Counted from the stretch's first letter, positions 18,736 through 29,107 are shown. The stretch is DNA of 36,292 nucleotides from an uncultured Maribacter sp. (GCA_905479535.1 CAJQMW010000309.1:1-36292), one strand, 5' to 3'. A program made the numbers and translations. The notes: generated by a model not told the origin, from the letters alone.

Positions 18736-20454
18736 ATGTGCGATATAAATCACAATTCTCCTCATAAGGGCCTGCAACACGATGGCCACGACCATGAACA
18801 TCAATATTGGAGCCGCCGTTCCTTTTTACAGGCATTGGGTATAGCAGGTTCTGGCTCCATGATGTTGGGTGCCAATATGCTTACGGCCTCTGCCCCATCC
18901 CCATTATCCGCGGGTATTGCGGCAGCTGAAACTGATAATATTTTGATATTGATACGCTTATCCGGAGGTAACGATGGGTTAAGTACGGTCATTCCTATTG
19001 AGCAATACGATAGTTATGCCAATGCACGACCTAATATTTACATTCCGGAAAGTAAAGTTTTGAAACTTACGGATGAATTTGGAGTTCCTTCCTATATGAG
19101 TGCCCTGGAACCCATGTGGGGCGATGGCCAATTCAAGGCTGTTCACGGTGTTGGATATGAAGGTCAGAGTCTATCCCACTTTACTGGGTCCGACATCTTT
19201 GCGAACACCGATTTGACTACCACCGGTTTTAGTGGTCTAAATACAGGATGGATGGGCAGGTATTTTGAAAACATCTATCCCGATTACTTAGTGAATCCGC
19301 CAGCGGCACCAGCAGCTATTCAAATTGGTCAATTTGGTAATTTGGTATTTCAAGGAGAGGAAACCAATTATGCATTTGTTACCTCGAATATTAATCAATT
19401 GGAAGAGATTGCCCAATCTGGAGTTGTATACGGTTTGGACGATTCCCTTTTCAACGATTGTATGTACGGCGACCAATTAAAATTCTTGAGAGGCGTTGCC
19501 AATACAACATATGAGTATTCCGGTTTAATCAATGAAGCTTACGAACGTGGTGATGCCTTAGGATGTGGTGTAGAATATCAAGATAACGGCTTTGCAAGAC
19601 AATTATCGGTTATTTCCAAACTTATAAAAGGAAACTTAGGAACTAAAGTATATATGATTTCCATGGGTGGCTTTGATACGCATGGCAACCAACCTTTGGC
19701 CCATGAAAGATTAATGTCCAATCTTTCCATAGGCATCAACAGTTTTTATGAGGATTTGGCCTGTACACAACAGGACAATCAGGTGTTGAGCATGACCTTT
19801 TCCGAATTTGGAAGAAGGATCTTTGAAAACGGTTCCAATGGTACCGATCACGGTAAAGCGGCACCGACCCTATTCTTTGGGTCGGGACTGAACGGAAGTG
19901 CTTTTGTTGGAGACCATCCGACTTTAGACAATCCTGATGGTCGTGGAAACTTGGAATATACCATGGATTTTAGAGATTTGTACGCAACCGTCCTTGCGGA
20001 ATGGTTGTGCGTAGATATACCCCTAGTGGAACAACATTTGTTGGACCACCCTTACGCCCCTGTAAATCTTGGATTTAACTGCAGTGGTGTTGACTTTCCA
20101 GATATTGTTTACAGTGATGGAGATGTCACCCCACCAACACCACCGGATGGCGAAGGGATGGATCCAGCGCCATTTGACCCAGATTTACTGAATGCTATAG
20201 TTCACAAACCGTTCTATCCTACGGATAGTACACCCTACATTTACTTGGAAATGCCGTTTACGGCCCAAGTGGACATCCAATTATATAATATCCTTGGACA
20301 AAATGTGGGAACCGTCTTTAACGAGATGATGCTAGAGGGCTCTACAGAAATAAATATACGAGAGCGCATGCCCAAGCACCTATCCACTGGTAAGTACATT
20401 TATCGTATAAGTGTACAGAATCAGAAAATGAGTAAGTCAGTTATGGTAGCTTAA
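18736..20454 (+). CDS. DUF1501 family protein with Tat signal and T9SS type A C-terminal sorting domain
   Basis: SRRSFLQALGIAGSGSMML (twin-arginine); LIRLSGGNDGLSTVIP, SMGGFDTHGNQ, TFSEFGRR (DUF1501); C-terminal VDIQLYNILGQNVGTVF...LSTGKYIYRISVQNQKMSKSVMVA (Por-type CTD). Confidence 0.92.
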   Translation: MCDINHNSPHKGLQHDGHDHEHQYWSRRSFLQALGIAGSGSMMLGANMLTASAPSPLSAGIAAAETDNILILIRLSGGNDGLSTVIPIEQYDSYANARPNIYIPESKVLKLTDEFGVPSYMSALEPMWGDGQFKAVHGVGYEGQSLSHFTGSDIFANTDLTTTGFSGLNTGWMGRYFENIYPDYLVNPPAAPAAIQIGQFGNLVFQGEETNYAFVTSNINQLEEIAQSGVVYGLDDSLFNDCMYGDQLKFLRGVANTTYEYSGLINEAYERGDALGCGVEYQDNGFARQLSVISKLIKGNLGTKVYMISMGGFDTHGNQPLAHERLMSNLSIGINSFYEDLACTQQDNQVLSMTFSEFGRRIFENGSNGTDHGKAAPTLFFGSGLNGSAFVGDHPTLDNPDGRGNLEYTMDFRDLYATVLAEWLCVDIPLVEQHLLDHPYAPVNLGFNCSGVDFPDIVYSDGDVTPPTPPDGEGMDPAPFDPDLLNAIVHKPFYPTDSTPYIYLEMPFTAQVDIQLYNILGQNVGTVFNEMMLEGSTEINIRERMPKHLSTGKYIYRISVQNQKMSKSVMVA

Positions 20455-20479
20455 TCTGTTTCCCCACTATGCAACTTGG

Positions 20480-20523
20480 CCTTCGGCGGTATCCATAAGA
20501 TATGCCGAAGGTTTTATTTTTTT
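20480..20523 (+). terminator. Rho-independent terminator downstream of DUF1501 gene
   Basis: CCTTCGGC(20480-20487)...GCCGAAGG(20504-20511) followed by TTTTATTTTTTT. Confidence 0.85.
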
Positions 20524-20557
20524 AGGACTGCACGCATTTCTTAGGTATAAAAATCTT

Positions 20558-20565
20558 TATTTTTG
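20558..20565 (+). promoter_or_regulatory. -7 promoter element (TAnnTTTG) upstream of metG
   Basis: TATTTTTG 18 nt upstream of the metG ATG at 20583. Confidence 0.5.
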
Positions 20566-20582
20566 TGGCCTAACTAGAATAC

Positions 20583-22685
20583 ATGTCTTCCAAAATAAAA
20601 ATCCCCAACAGGTATACCATCACGGCTGCATTACCTTACACCAATGGCCCAATACATATAGGGCACTTGGCAGGAGTGTATGTCCCGGCCGATATCTACG
20701 CACGCTATCTTAGGTTGATAGGCAAGGATGTCGCTTTTGTATGTGGAAGCGATGAGCACGGCGTGGCCATCTCCATGAAGGCCAAGAAAGAGGGGATTTC
20801 ACCCAAGGATGTCATTGATAAGTATCACGGTATCATCAAGAAGTCTTTTTTAGATTTCGGGATTACTTTCGATAATTATTCTAGAACGTCCGCACCCATA
20901 CACCATAAGACCGCATCGGACTTTTTCGTAAAACTCTATGAACAGGGAGATTTTATTGAAGAAACCACCGCTCAATTATTTGACGAGGAAGCACAACAGT
21001 TCCTGGCAGACCGTTTTGTAATGGGTACCTGCCCAAAATGTGGAAATGAGGAAGCTTATGGCGACCAGTGCGAGAATTGTGGGTCGTCACTTAATGCAAC
21101 CGACCTTATAAATCCAAAATCTACCATAACCGGAAGTATCCCAACCACAAAAGAGACCGAACATTGGTTCTTGCCCTTAAATCGTTATGAGAATTTTCTA
21201 AGGAAATGGATATTAGAAGGACACAAAAGCGATTGGAAACCTAATGTTTACGGGCAATGTAAGTCTTGGATAGATGGCGGATTGGAACCAAGGGCGGTAA
21301 CACGGGATTTGGATTGGGGTATTCCAGTACCTGTAAAGGGAGGTAAAGGAAAAGTACTGTACGTTTGGTTCGATGCCCCCATCGGTTATATTTCGTCTAC
21401 AAAAGAGTGGGCCGAACGTGAAGGAAAAGATTGGGAACCCTACTGGAAATCTGAGGATACCAAACTGGTACATTTTATAGGCAAGGACAATATCGTTTTT
21501 CACTGTATTATTTTTCCGGTAATTTTAAAAGCACATGGAGATTTTATACTTCCAGAAAACGTACCCGCCAATGAATTTTTGAATTTGGAAGGCAACAAAT
21601 TGTCCACTTCCAAAAACTGGGCGGTATGGCTGCATGAATATTTAGAGGAATTTCCGGATATGCAAGATGTACTTCGCTATACGTTGACCGCAAATGCTCC
21701 GGAAACCAAGGATAACGATTTTACTTGGAAGGACTTTCAAGCACGAAATAATAACGAGTTAGTGGCCATCTTCGGAAACTTCATCAATCGGGTAGTGGTT
21801 TTGACCCATAAATACTATGATGGGCGGGTACCACCCGCTGGGAATTTGTTGAAAGTGGATGTAGGTACGTTGGAGCAATTGCGAAAATACCCTGAAATCA
21901 TTTCAAGTTCCATAGAAAGGTATCGCTTTCGGGAAGCAGGTCAGGAATTGATGAATCTTGCCCGTTTGGGAAATAAATATTTGGCCGATGAAGAGCCTTG
22001 GAAGGTCATTAAAGAAGATAAGGAACGGGTAAAGACCATCATGTTCGTTGCATTACAGATTGCAACAAGCTTAGCAGTTTTGAGCGAGCCCTTTTTACCC
22101 TTTACTTCTGAAAAATTAAAAAACATCCTCGCTGTTCGGTCGAGCGCAGTCGAGACCTCTTGGGGCGAAATTTCTTCTAAAGAAAGCCTGCTCCCATCCG
22201 GTCACCAAATCAACAAAGCCGAACTCCTTTTTAGGAAAATAGAAGACCAAGAAATACAAGCTCAACTTGACAAATTAGAAGCTACAAAGAAGTCTAACAC
22301 TACGGCTTCACTAAGCACGGGTGAGAACGATAACAAAAAACTTATGCCACAAAAACATACGATTACCTTTGATGATTTTTCTAAACTGGATATGCGGGTC
22401 GGAACCATAGTTGCCGCTGAGAAAATGGCCAAGACCAAAAAATTATTGGTACTCAAGGTAGAGACAGGATTGGATACAAGAACCATAGTTTCGGGTATCG
22501 CCGAGAGCTTTAGCCCTGAGGAGGTAGTTGGGAAAAAAGTTACTGTCCTTGTCAATTTAACGCCCCGTGCCCTAAGAGGTGTGGAAAGCGAAGGCATGAT
22601 TTTGATGACCGAGAACTCCAACGGAAAATTAGTCTTTGTCAATCCGGATGAGGAGGGTGTTGATGACGGGTTTACGATAAGTTAA
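20583..22685 (+). CDS. metG: Methionine--tRNA ligase
   Basis: 700 aa; [14 protein letters not shown] (HIGH), [18 protein letters not shown] zinc knuckle, KLSTSKNW (KMSKS-like), C-terminal tRNA-binding domain [18 protein letters not shown]. Confidence 0.97.
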   Translation: MSSKIKIPNRYTITAALPYTNGPIHIGHLAGVYVPADIYARYLRLIGKDVAFVCGSDEHGVAISMKAKKEGISPKDVIDKYHGIIKKSFLDFGITFDNYSRTSAPIHHKTASDFFVKLYEQGDFIEETTAQLFDEEAQQFLADRFVMGTCPKCGNEEAYGDQCENCGSSLNATDLINPKSTITGSIPTTKETEHWFLPLNRYENFLRKWILEGHKSDWKPNVYGQCKSWIDGGLEPRAVTRDLDWGIPVPVKGGKGKVLYVWFDAPIGYISSTKEWAEREGKDWEPYWKSEDTKLVHFIGKDNIVFHCIIFPVILKAHGDFILPENVPANEFLNLEGNKLSTSKNWAVWLHEYLEEFPDMQDVLRYTLTANAPETKDNDFTWKDFQARNNNELVAIFGNFINRVVVLTHKYYDGRVPPAGNLLKVDVGTLEQLRKYPEIISSSIERYRFREAGQELMNLARLGNKYLADEEPWKVIKEDKERVKTIMFVALQIATSLAVLSEPFLPFTSEKLKNILAVRSSAVETSWGEISSKESLLPSGHQINKAELLFRKIEDQEIQAQLDKLEATKKSNTTASLSTGENDNKKLMPQKHTITFDDFSKLDMRVGTIVAAEKMAKTKKLLVLKVETGLDTRTIVSGIAESFSPEEVVGKKVTVLVNLTPRALRGVESEGMILMTENSNGKLVFVNPDEEGVDDGFTIS
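22134..22157. repeat. REP-like palindrome embedded in metG CDS
   Basis: TTCGGTCGAGCGCAGTCGAGACC, like the 'CTGAGCGCAGTCGA' class of flavobacterial intergenic repeats; read in frame as AVRSSAVET. Confidence 0.55.
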
Positions 22686-22693
22686 TATTAGAA

Positions 22694-22726
22694 AGACCCC
22701 AAAGGTTTTGAGAACCTTTGGGGTCT
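22694..22726. terminator. Perfect 14-bp-stem hairpin between metG and HDAC-like gene (terminator or palindromic repeat)
   Basis: AGACCCCAAAGGTT-TTGAG-AACCTTTGGGGTCT; no strong U-tract follows on + strand. Confidence 0.65.
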
Positions 22727-22737
22727 AAAATCACCCT

Positions 22738-23640
22738 ATGCTCAAAATAGCTTTCCATCCCATTTACAAACATCCCCTACCGGAAGGTCATCGGTTTCCC
22801 ATGCTGAAATATGAATTGCTGCCCAAGCAATTACTACATGAAGGCACTTGCGAACCACAAAATTTCTTCGAACCTGAACTACCTAACGACAAGTACATCG
22901 TTGCCGTCCATGATCCTGAGTATTATTACGATTTATTGAACATGAAGATTCCCCAAAAAAAAGCCCGTAAAGTAGGGTTCCCTTTGTCTGAAGTTTTGGT
23001 GGAGCGAGAACGTATCATTGCTGATGGCACCATGAAAGGCTGCGAATTCGCCCTTGAAAATGGAATCGCCATGAATATCGCTGGCGGAACTCATCATGCC
23101 TACACAAACCGTGGCGAAGCATTTTGTATGCTGAACGACCAGGCCATTGGCGCTCGATACCTTCAAGCGAAAGGTCTTGCAAAAAAGATATTAATAGTGG
23201 ATTTGGACGTACATCAAGGAAACGGGACTGCGGAGATATTCCAAAACGACACCTCGGTCTTCACCTTCTCCATGCACGGAGCCGGAAACTACCCTTTCAA
23301 AAAAGAAAAATCCGATTTGGACATTCCCTTGGAAAAAGGAACTACCGATGCTACCTATTTATCCATCTTAAAAGAAACCCTTCCCAAGCTCATCGCCTCA
23401 GAAAAGCCTGATTTCATCTTCTACCTCTGTGGCGTGGACGTCATCGCCTCCGATAAATTAGGAACTTTGGGACTCAGCGTGGAAGGCTGCAAGCAACGCG
23501 ATAGCTTTGTATTGGAGACCTGCCTTAATCTTCAGATACCGGTGCAATGTAGTATGGGCGGAGGGTATTCGCCCGATATAAAAGTGGTCGTGGACGCTCA
23601 TGCCACTACGTTCCGAGTAGCCAATGAGGTTTATTTTTGA
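22738..23640 (+). CDS. Histone deacetylase / acetoin utilization-like deacetylase family protein
   Basis: GGTHHAYTNRGEAFCMLNDQAIGA, DLDVHQGNGTAEIF, CGVDVIASDKLGTLGLS. Confidence 0.93.
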   Translation: MLKIAFHPIYKHPLPEGHRFPMLKYELLPKQLLHEGTCEPQNFFEPELPNDKYIVAVHDPEYYYDLLNMKIPQKKARKVGFPLSEVLVERERIIADGTMKGCEFALENGIAMNIAGGTHHAYTNRGEAFCMLNDQAIGARYLQAKGLAKKILIVDLDVHQGNGTAEIFQNDTSVFTFSMHGAGNYPFKKEKSDLDIPLEKGTTDATYLSILKETLPKLIASEKPDFIFYLCGVDVIASDKLGTLGLSVEGCKQRDSFVLETCLNLQIPVQCSMGGGYSPDIKVVVDAHATTFRVANEVYF

Positions 23641-23727
23641 TAATCCTCTCCAATGATTTTTAAAAAATGGGTTATTTTTTCTTTGAAACGAATCCGCTTT
23701 ACATACAAGTAATAGTAATTTTACATC

Positions 23728-24573
23728 ATGAAAAGATATCTCCTAATACCCCTTCTACTTCTTATAAGTTTCCGATCCACATTTGCCCAGGACAGTATTA
23801 TTTTTAAAAATCCCGATACCCGATGGGAAATGTTCACCTATGATTTGGGTAATGTCTTCAAGGGTATTGGTTATTCTTATGCGCGACCGTTACACTGGCA
23901 AAAAAAGCACTGGACAACTTTTGGCTATGTCATGGGAGGTACAGGGTTGGCTTATTTGGTAGACACCCCGACGAGCGATTATTTTAGGGGAATTAAGGAT
24001 GATGTTCCCAAAGCTATACGCGACTATGGGTTTGAGTATGGTAGTCCTTCAAATAATTATCTCATTACAGGAGCCGTTTATCTGACGGGGCTAGCCATCA
24101 AGAACGAAAAGTTGAGAAGGACCGGTGTACTTCTAATTTCCTCGGCCTCCTCTGCAGGACTATTACAACAAATCCTAAAATCTGCGGTGGGTAGAGCCCG
24201 GCCACTTAGCGGTAAAAATAAAGATACCTATAGACCTCTATGGGCTGGGGATAGGAAGTACCATTCTTTTCCCTCTGGTCATGCTATCCTGGCCATGACG
24301 AATGCCCATGCCATAGCAAAACAATTCAAGAGTGTATGGATAAAGACCGGGATATACACCTTAGGTTCCATTCCGGCAATTTCTAGACTATGGGAAGGTA
24401 AGCACTGGCTTTCCGATGTAGTCCTCGGTGTTGCCATCAGTATTTTCACCGTTGAATCCATAGACCGCTACCTGGACAGCAAGTACGATCAAAAGTATAA
24501 CGACAATTCCAAAAAACTAAGTTGGAACCTCAACTTTGGACCGGGACAAGTAGGCCTAAACGTACGTTTCTAA
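23728..24573 (+). CDS. PAP2 family phosphatase, exported/membrane
   Basis: Signal peptide; KSAVGRARP, SFPSGHA, SRLWEGKHWLSDVVLG (PAP2 motifs). Confidence 0.93.
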   Translation: MKRYLLIPLLLLISFRSTFAQDSIIFKNPDTRWEMFTYDLGNVFKGIGYSYARPLHWQKKHWTTFGYVMGGTGLAYLVDTPTSDYFRGIKDDVPKAIRDYGFEYGSPSNNYLITGAVYLTGLAIKNEKLRRTGVLLISSASSAGLLQQILKSAVGRARPLSGKNKDTYRPLWAGDRKYHSFPSGHAILAMTNAHAIAKQFKSVWIKTGIYTLGSIPAISRLWEGKHWLSDVVLGVAISIFTVESIDRYLDSKYDQKYNDNSKKLSWNLNFGPGQVGLNVRF

Positions 24574-24586
24574 GATTCCTTAGAAA
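24567..24586. terminator. Short hairpin shared by convergent genes
   Basis: TTTCTAA-GATTCC-TTAGAAA; arms contain the TAA stop codons of both convergent genes. Confidence 0.5.
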
Positions 24587-26229
24587 ATGAAATAGGTACT
24601 AAGAACCAAGGCGGAAATTAAAGCACCCGCAGCCCATGCATATTTCCAAGGGGTTGTATCTATAACCTCCGTAGTTTGGGGTATATAGATATCGGATTTT
24701 GGCTTTACGGCACCTACGATAAGCATGATTATGACATTGATTGCGAAAAGGATGCCCATGATATGTAGAAAATGGGGGTAGGCCTCCGCTTCTATGATCG
24801 CCAATTGAGCACTATCCGTAATACCGTTTGCCTCTGCCTCGGCAAGCGCGGAACCAATCATTTTTGGCCCTAAGTATAGCAAACTTACAAGATACATCAA
24901 CACACCACCAATCAACACTATTTTTGCTCCTATTGCTGGAACTTTTTTGGTCAAAATCCCAATGGCCACCACGGCTAAAATTGGGACACTTAAGCTTCCC
25001 AAAGCTTGCTGGATATAAGAGAATAGACCATCTGGGGCATAGCGAATAAACGGTGCTATCGACATGGATACTATGGCCAATCCAAACCCGAAGAATTTTC
25101 CGGCCTTTACCGCTTTGTGCTCCGAGGCTCCGTGATTGAAGAATTTTTTGTAAAGATCAAATCCGAAAAGCGTAGCACTACTGTTCAGCAAACTGTTGAA
25201 CGAGCTCAGCACAGCACCAAATAAAACGGCGGCAAAAAAGCCTAATAAGCTAGCTGGTAAAACACGTCGCACCAACTCCGGATAAGCAGCATCGGCATCG
25301 TTGAGCTCGCTTCCAAATAGGTGCCAGGCAATGATTCCCGGAAGCACAACGATAACCGGAATCAAAAACTTTACAAATGCCGCAAGCATCATTCCCTTTT
25401 GACCTTCGGCTAAACTTTTAGCACCAAATACACGCTGTAAAATGGCTTGGTTGGTTCCCCAATAGTACATTTGCGCAATCATCATTCCCGTAAAAACCGT
25501 ACCAAAGGGAATGGAAGAAGTAACATCACCTGTTACATCGAATTTATCCTGATTTTCTGTCCAAAGGGTGCTAAGTCCGTCAACTAAACTCCCATCTCCC
25601 ACTAAGGACAAGCCAAACATTGGGATAAGCAATCCGCCAATAAGTAGACCAATAGCATTTATCAAATCGGAAACGGCAACGGCTTTTAGCCCCCCAAAAA
25701 TAGCGTACACGATGCCGATTGAGCCGATGCTCCAAACGCATATCCAATAAGAGGTGGTTTCCGAAATACCGAGCAGCTCAGGAAGTTCGAACATGGTAAT
25801 AAACGCCTTTGATCCCGCATAAAGGATTGTGGGCAATAAAACAATTCCGAAAGCTATCAAAAACAAAACGGAGAGTATAGCTTTGGTATTTTCGTCAAAG
25901 CGTTCCTGTATAAATTCAGGAATGGTAGTAATACCCTTGTTCATGTATTTTGGGAGTAACCAAACTGCGGTAATCACCATAGAAATGGCCGCTAGGGTTT
26001 CCCAGGCCATGACCAAAATACCTTCTGAGAATGCCTGCCCGTTAAGTCCCACAATTTGTTCTGCGGAAAGGTTGGTCAACAGTAAGGATCCCGCGATCGT
26101 TATGGCCCCTAAACTTCTACCTCCAAGATAAAAACCATCTGCAGAACTCTCATCCGTTCCTTTTGTGGCGTACCATGCTACACCTGCAACCAAAAGTGTG
26201 AACCCAATGAAAGTGATTATCGAAAGCAT
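24580..26229 (-). CDS. Sodium:solute symporter family transporter (SSS, YidK-like)
   Basis: 549 aa, ~14 TM; DGFYLGGRSLGAITIAGSLLLTNLSAEQIVGLNGQAF, FNSLLNSSATLFGFDLYKKF. Confidence 0.9.
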   Translation of the reverse strand: MLSIITFIGFTLLVAGVAWYATKGTDESSADGFYLGGRSLGAITIAGSLLLTNLSAEQIVGLNGQAFSEGILVMAWETLAAISMVITAVWLLPKYMNKGITTIPEFIQERFDENTKAILSVLFLIAFGIVLLPTILYAGSKAFITMFELPELLGISETTSYWICVWSIGSIGIVYAIFGGLKAVAVSDLINAIGLLIGGLLIPMFGLSLVGDGSLVDGLSTLWTENQDKFDVTGDVTSSIPFGTVFTGMMIAQMYYWGTNQAILQRVFGAKSLAEGQKGMMLAAFVKFLIPVIVVLPGIIAWHLFGSELNDADAAYPELVRRVLPASLLGFFAAVLFGAVLSSFNSLLNSSATLFGFDLYKKFFNHGASEHKAVKAGKFFGFGLAIVSMSIAPFIRYAPDGLFSYIQQALGSLSVPILAVVAIGILTKKVPAIGAKIVLIGGVLMYLVSLLYLGPKMIGSALAEAEANGITDSAQLAIIEAEAYPHFLHIMGILFAINVIIMLIVGAVKPKSDIYIPQTTEVIDTTPWKYAWAAGALISALVLSTYFIF

Positions 26230-26264
26230 AGATTATAATTTAAAGTTAGTTGGTGTGGTTATTT

Positions 26265-26822
26265 TTAATTGTTGATTTCTTTCAAAACTTTACATGGGTT
26301 CCCGGCCGCAACAACATTCTCGGGAATATCCTTGGTGACTACACTTCCTGATCCAATAACGCTATTGTTCCCTATGGTTACTCCCGGATTTATAATTGCG
26401 CCACCACCTATCCAAACATTATCCCCAATGCTTATGCTCTTGGCAAATTCCAGTCCCATATTCCGTTCTTTGAATTCGATTGGATGGGTTGCCGTGAACA
26501 ATTTTACCGATGGGGCCATCATCACATTTTCCCCAATATACACAGGGGCGGCGTCTAATATAATACATCCAAAATTAGCATACGAATTTTCACCCCAATA
26601 AATATTGGAGCCATAATCACATATAAAAGGGTTTTCTATATAAAACTTTTGTCCTGTTTTACCCAGCAGTTCTTTAAAGAAGTGCTTGCGTTGTCGTTCT
26701 TTGTCTTCAGGTATTTCCGCAATTTTTCTTAAAAGTGAACGAGCATTCAATCTACCGGATACGAGCTCTTTATCCCTAGGGTTGTACAAAAGACCCTTAA
26801 TCATCTTCTCTTTTTCCGTCAT
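26265..26822 (-). CDS. Sugar O-acetyltransferase (maltose/galactoside acetyltransferase-like, LbH)
   Basis: PFICDYGSNIYWGENSYANFGCIILD, hexapeptide repeats SIGDNVWIGGGAIINPGVTIGNNSVIGSGSVVTKDIPENVVAAGNPCKV. Confidence 0.93.
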   Translation of the reverse strand: MTEKEKMIKGLLYNPRDKELVSGRLNARSLLRKIAEIPEDKERQRKHFFKELLGKTGQKFYIENPFICDYGSNIYWGENSYANFGCIILDAAPVYIGENVMMAPSVKLFTATHPIEFKERNMGLEFAKSISIGDNVWIGGGAIINPGVTIGNNSVIGSGSVVTKDIPENVVAAGNPCKVLKEINN

Positions 26823-27103
26823 GACTATTATTTATTATTTGTTGGCTTTAAAACCCTATAGGCAGTAGTTAACAGCCCTAATCATACCTTGGACCAACTG
26901 CTTGCCCTAGAAATCGTATTTACCATATTCGATAGCTTTTTTTCGCATTGAAGACATTTGTTAAATGTATGAAGTAGCAATTAAACTTGAGGAATCCTTT
27001 CCATATTATTATGAAATAACTGAAGAACAGTTAATAACCCATACAATTAATTCAGACTAAAAAATCTTTCCTTACATTTAATCGAACACTTATATTATTA
27101 CCC

Positions 27104-28390
27104 ATGAAGTATTACAACACTCTTTTGCTATTATTTCTTTCATTTTCGGTGTTTTCACAAACATCGTCCATAAAAAATACTGCGCCACTATTTTATGACG
27201 ATGGAAGAGAAGTAGGAATGTCCGAAGAAAGGTTGGCAAAAATTGACGCCATGCTGAATAAATCGGTCGTGGAAGGTAAATTACCCGGAATTGTAGCGCT
27301 AATTGCTCGAAACGGAAAAATCGTACTTCATAAAGCCTACGGAATGAGCGATAACCAAGTTGGAAAACCTTTGGAAAAAGATGCCATATTCAGAATAGCC
27401 TCTCAAACAAAAGCAATTACGGCTACCGCAGTAATGATTCTTTGGGAAGAAGGTAGGTTTAAACTGGACGACCCTATTTCAAAGTATTTACCAGAATTCA
27501 AGGAAGCTCAACTTTTGGATACCTTTAACGCAAGCGACTCGACCTACACTACGAAACCAGCAGAGAATCAGATTACAATTCGAGATTTAATTACACATAC
27601 TTCGGGAATTGGTTACGGCGTCATAGACGGTGATGAACAATTCAAGAAAATATACGCCAAGGCTGGCATTACCGATTTATTTACAACAGAAAATATCACT
27701 ATTGGGGAAAGTGTAGGAAAGCTTGCTAAACTACCCTTACATCATGAACCAGGAGAAAAATGGACCTACAGTGAGGGACTAGATGTTTTGGGCTATTTCA
27801 TAGAAGTCATTTCGGGGATGCCTTTTGATGATTTTCTCAGAACTCGGATTTTTGAGCCTTTAGGGATGAACGATACTTGGTTCTATTTGCCCAAAGACAA
27901 AACAGAGCGATTGGTTAACGTACAGAAAAAAGAAAACGGAAAGTGGGTAAAATATCCTATCACCTTTTATGATACGGATTATCCCGTTAAGGGAGCCAAA
28001 ACCTTCTTTTCAGGAGGGGCAGGTCTTTCCAGTACGGCAAAAGATTACGCAACTTTTTTACAGATGTATCTGAACATGGGGGAATTTAATGGCGTGCGTT
28101 TATTAAGCCGAACTACGGTAAACAGTATTATGGGCAACCAGATAGGAACCATTTGGGACGGCGGAAAAGATTACGGATTGGCATTTGCAATTATCAATGA
28201 AAAAGGTGAAGCTGCGGGAGGAGACGGAAGCATAGGCACCTTTGATTGGGGCGGTTATTTTAATACGCAATACTTTGCAGACCCGTCTGAAGAAATTATA
28301 GGGGTTTTAATGAAGCAAACCCAAGGCCCGGTAGATGACGCTACGGGATGGAAATTCAGACAAATGGTTTTTGCAGCGGTGGACGATTAA
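27104..28390 (+). CDS. Serine hydrolase, class C beta-lactamase-like, exported
   Basis: Signal peptide; SQTK (SxxK), WTYSEGLDVLGY, FSGGAGLSSTAKDY. Confidence 0.9.
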   Translation: MKYYNTLLLLFLSFSVFSQTSSIKNTAPLFYDDGREVGMSEERLAKIDAMLNKSVVEGKLPGIVALIARNGKIVLHKAYGMSDNQVGKPLEKDAIFRIASQTKAITATAVMILWEEGRFKLDDPISKYLPEFKEAQLLDTFNASDSTYTTKPAENQITIRDLITHTSGIGYGVIDGDEQFKKIYAKAGITDLFTTENITIGESVGKLAKLPLHHEPGEKWTYSEGLDVLGYFIEVISGMPFDDFLRTRIFEPLGMNDTWFYLPKDKTERLVNVQKKENGKWVKYPITFYDTDYPVKGAKTFFSGGAGLSSTAKDYATFLQMYLNMGEFNGVRLLSRTTVNSIMGNQIGTIWDGGKDYGLAFAIINEKGEAAGGDGSIGTFDWGGYFNTQYFADPSEEIIGVLMKQTQGPVDDATGWKFRQMVFAAVDD

Positions 28391-28484
28391 ACCATTAAAT
28401 TGCAACCCATACAACTGCCCCACTACAACAAACTTCCCCCAAAAAACATTAGCTAAACAATTTAAACCTAATTAAAAAGGAACC

Positions 28485-29084
28485 ATGAAAAATCAATTTT
28501 TATCCACATTAGTCATGCTAGTAATGGTAGGTGCTACCGCTCAAAAATTAAAAGTACAGGAGGGAGATTTTGAAAATTTAAAAGGTATAGGCACCTATAC
28601 TGTGGTGTTTGATTACACCGATGTGCAGATACCTAAATTTGAGAATGAAGAGGAATTTCTGAAGGATAAAATGGACAAAAGGGAGAAAAAAGAGGCAGGT
28701 GATGGGGAACGTTTTAAAAATGATTGGTTCAATGATCGCCCAGATCGATACCACCCCAAATTCATTGAGTCGTTCAATAAAAGATTTGATGGTGAGGTTA
28801 AGGTTACCGAGGATGACGCCGAATACACTATGAAAATCCACACTACCAAAATATATCCAGGTTACAACGTGGGTATCGTTAGGCATAATGCTGAAATCGA
28901 CGCTACTTTTACCGTTTTCAAAACTGGAGACGAGGGCAACACATTATTTTCAGGAAGCTACAGAGATGTACAAGGAAGTGGCGCCATGGGTTATGACTAC
29001 AACTCGGGATATAGAATTTCGGAATGTTACGCCAAACTTGCAAAAAATATTGCCGGAGTAATCAAGAAAAAAGTTTTAAAATAA
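28485..29084 (+). CDS. Conserved hypothetical exported protein
   Basis: 199 aa, signal-peptide-like N-terminus, no recognised enzymatic motif; typical codon usage and a clean ORF. Confidence 0.7.
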   Translation: MKNQFLSTLVMLVMVGATAQKLKVQEGDFENLKGIGTYTVVFDYTDVQIPKFENEEEFLKDKMDKREKKEAGDGERFKNDWFNDRPDRYHPKFIESFNKRFDGEVKVTEDDAEYTMKIHTTKIYPGYNVGIVRHNAEIDATFTVFKTGDEGNTLFSGSYRDVQGSGAMGYDYNSGYRISECYAKLAKNIAGVIKKKVLK

Positions 29085-29107
29085 ACCGTAATCAGAAATG
29101 GTTTATA

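Noticed and set aside
25829-26131. 100-aa ORF opposite the symporter
   Set aside because: Shadow of a membrane-protein gene, no family features.
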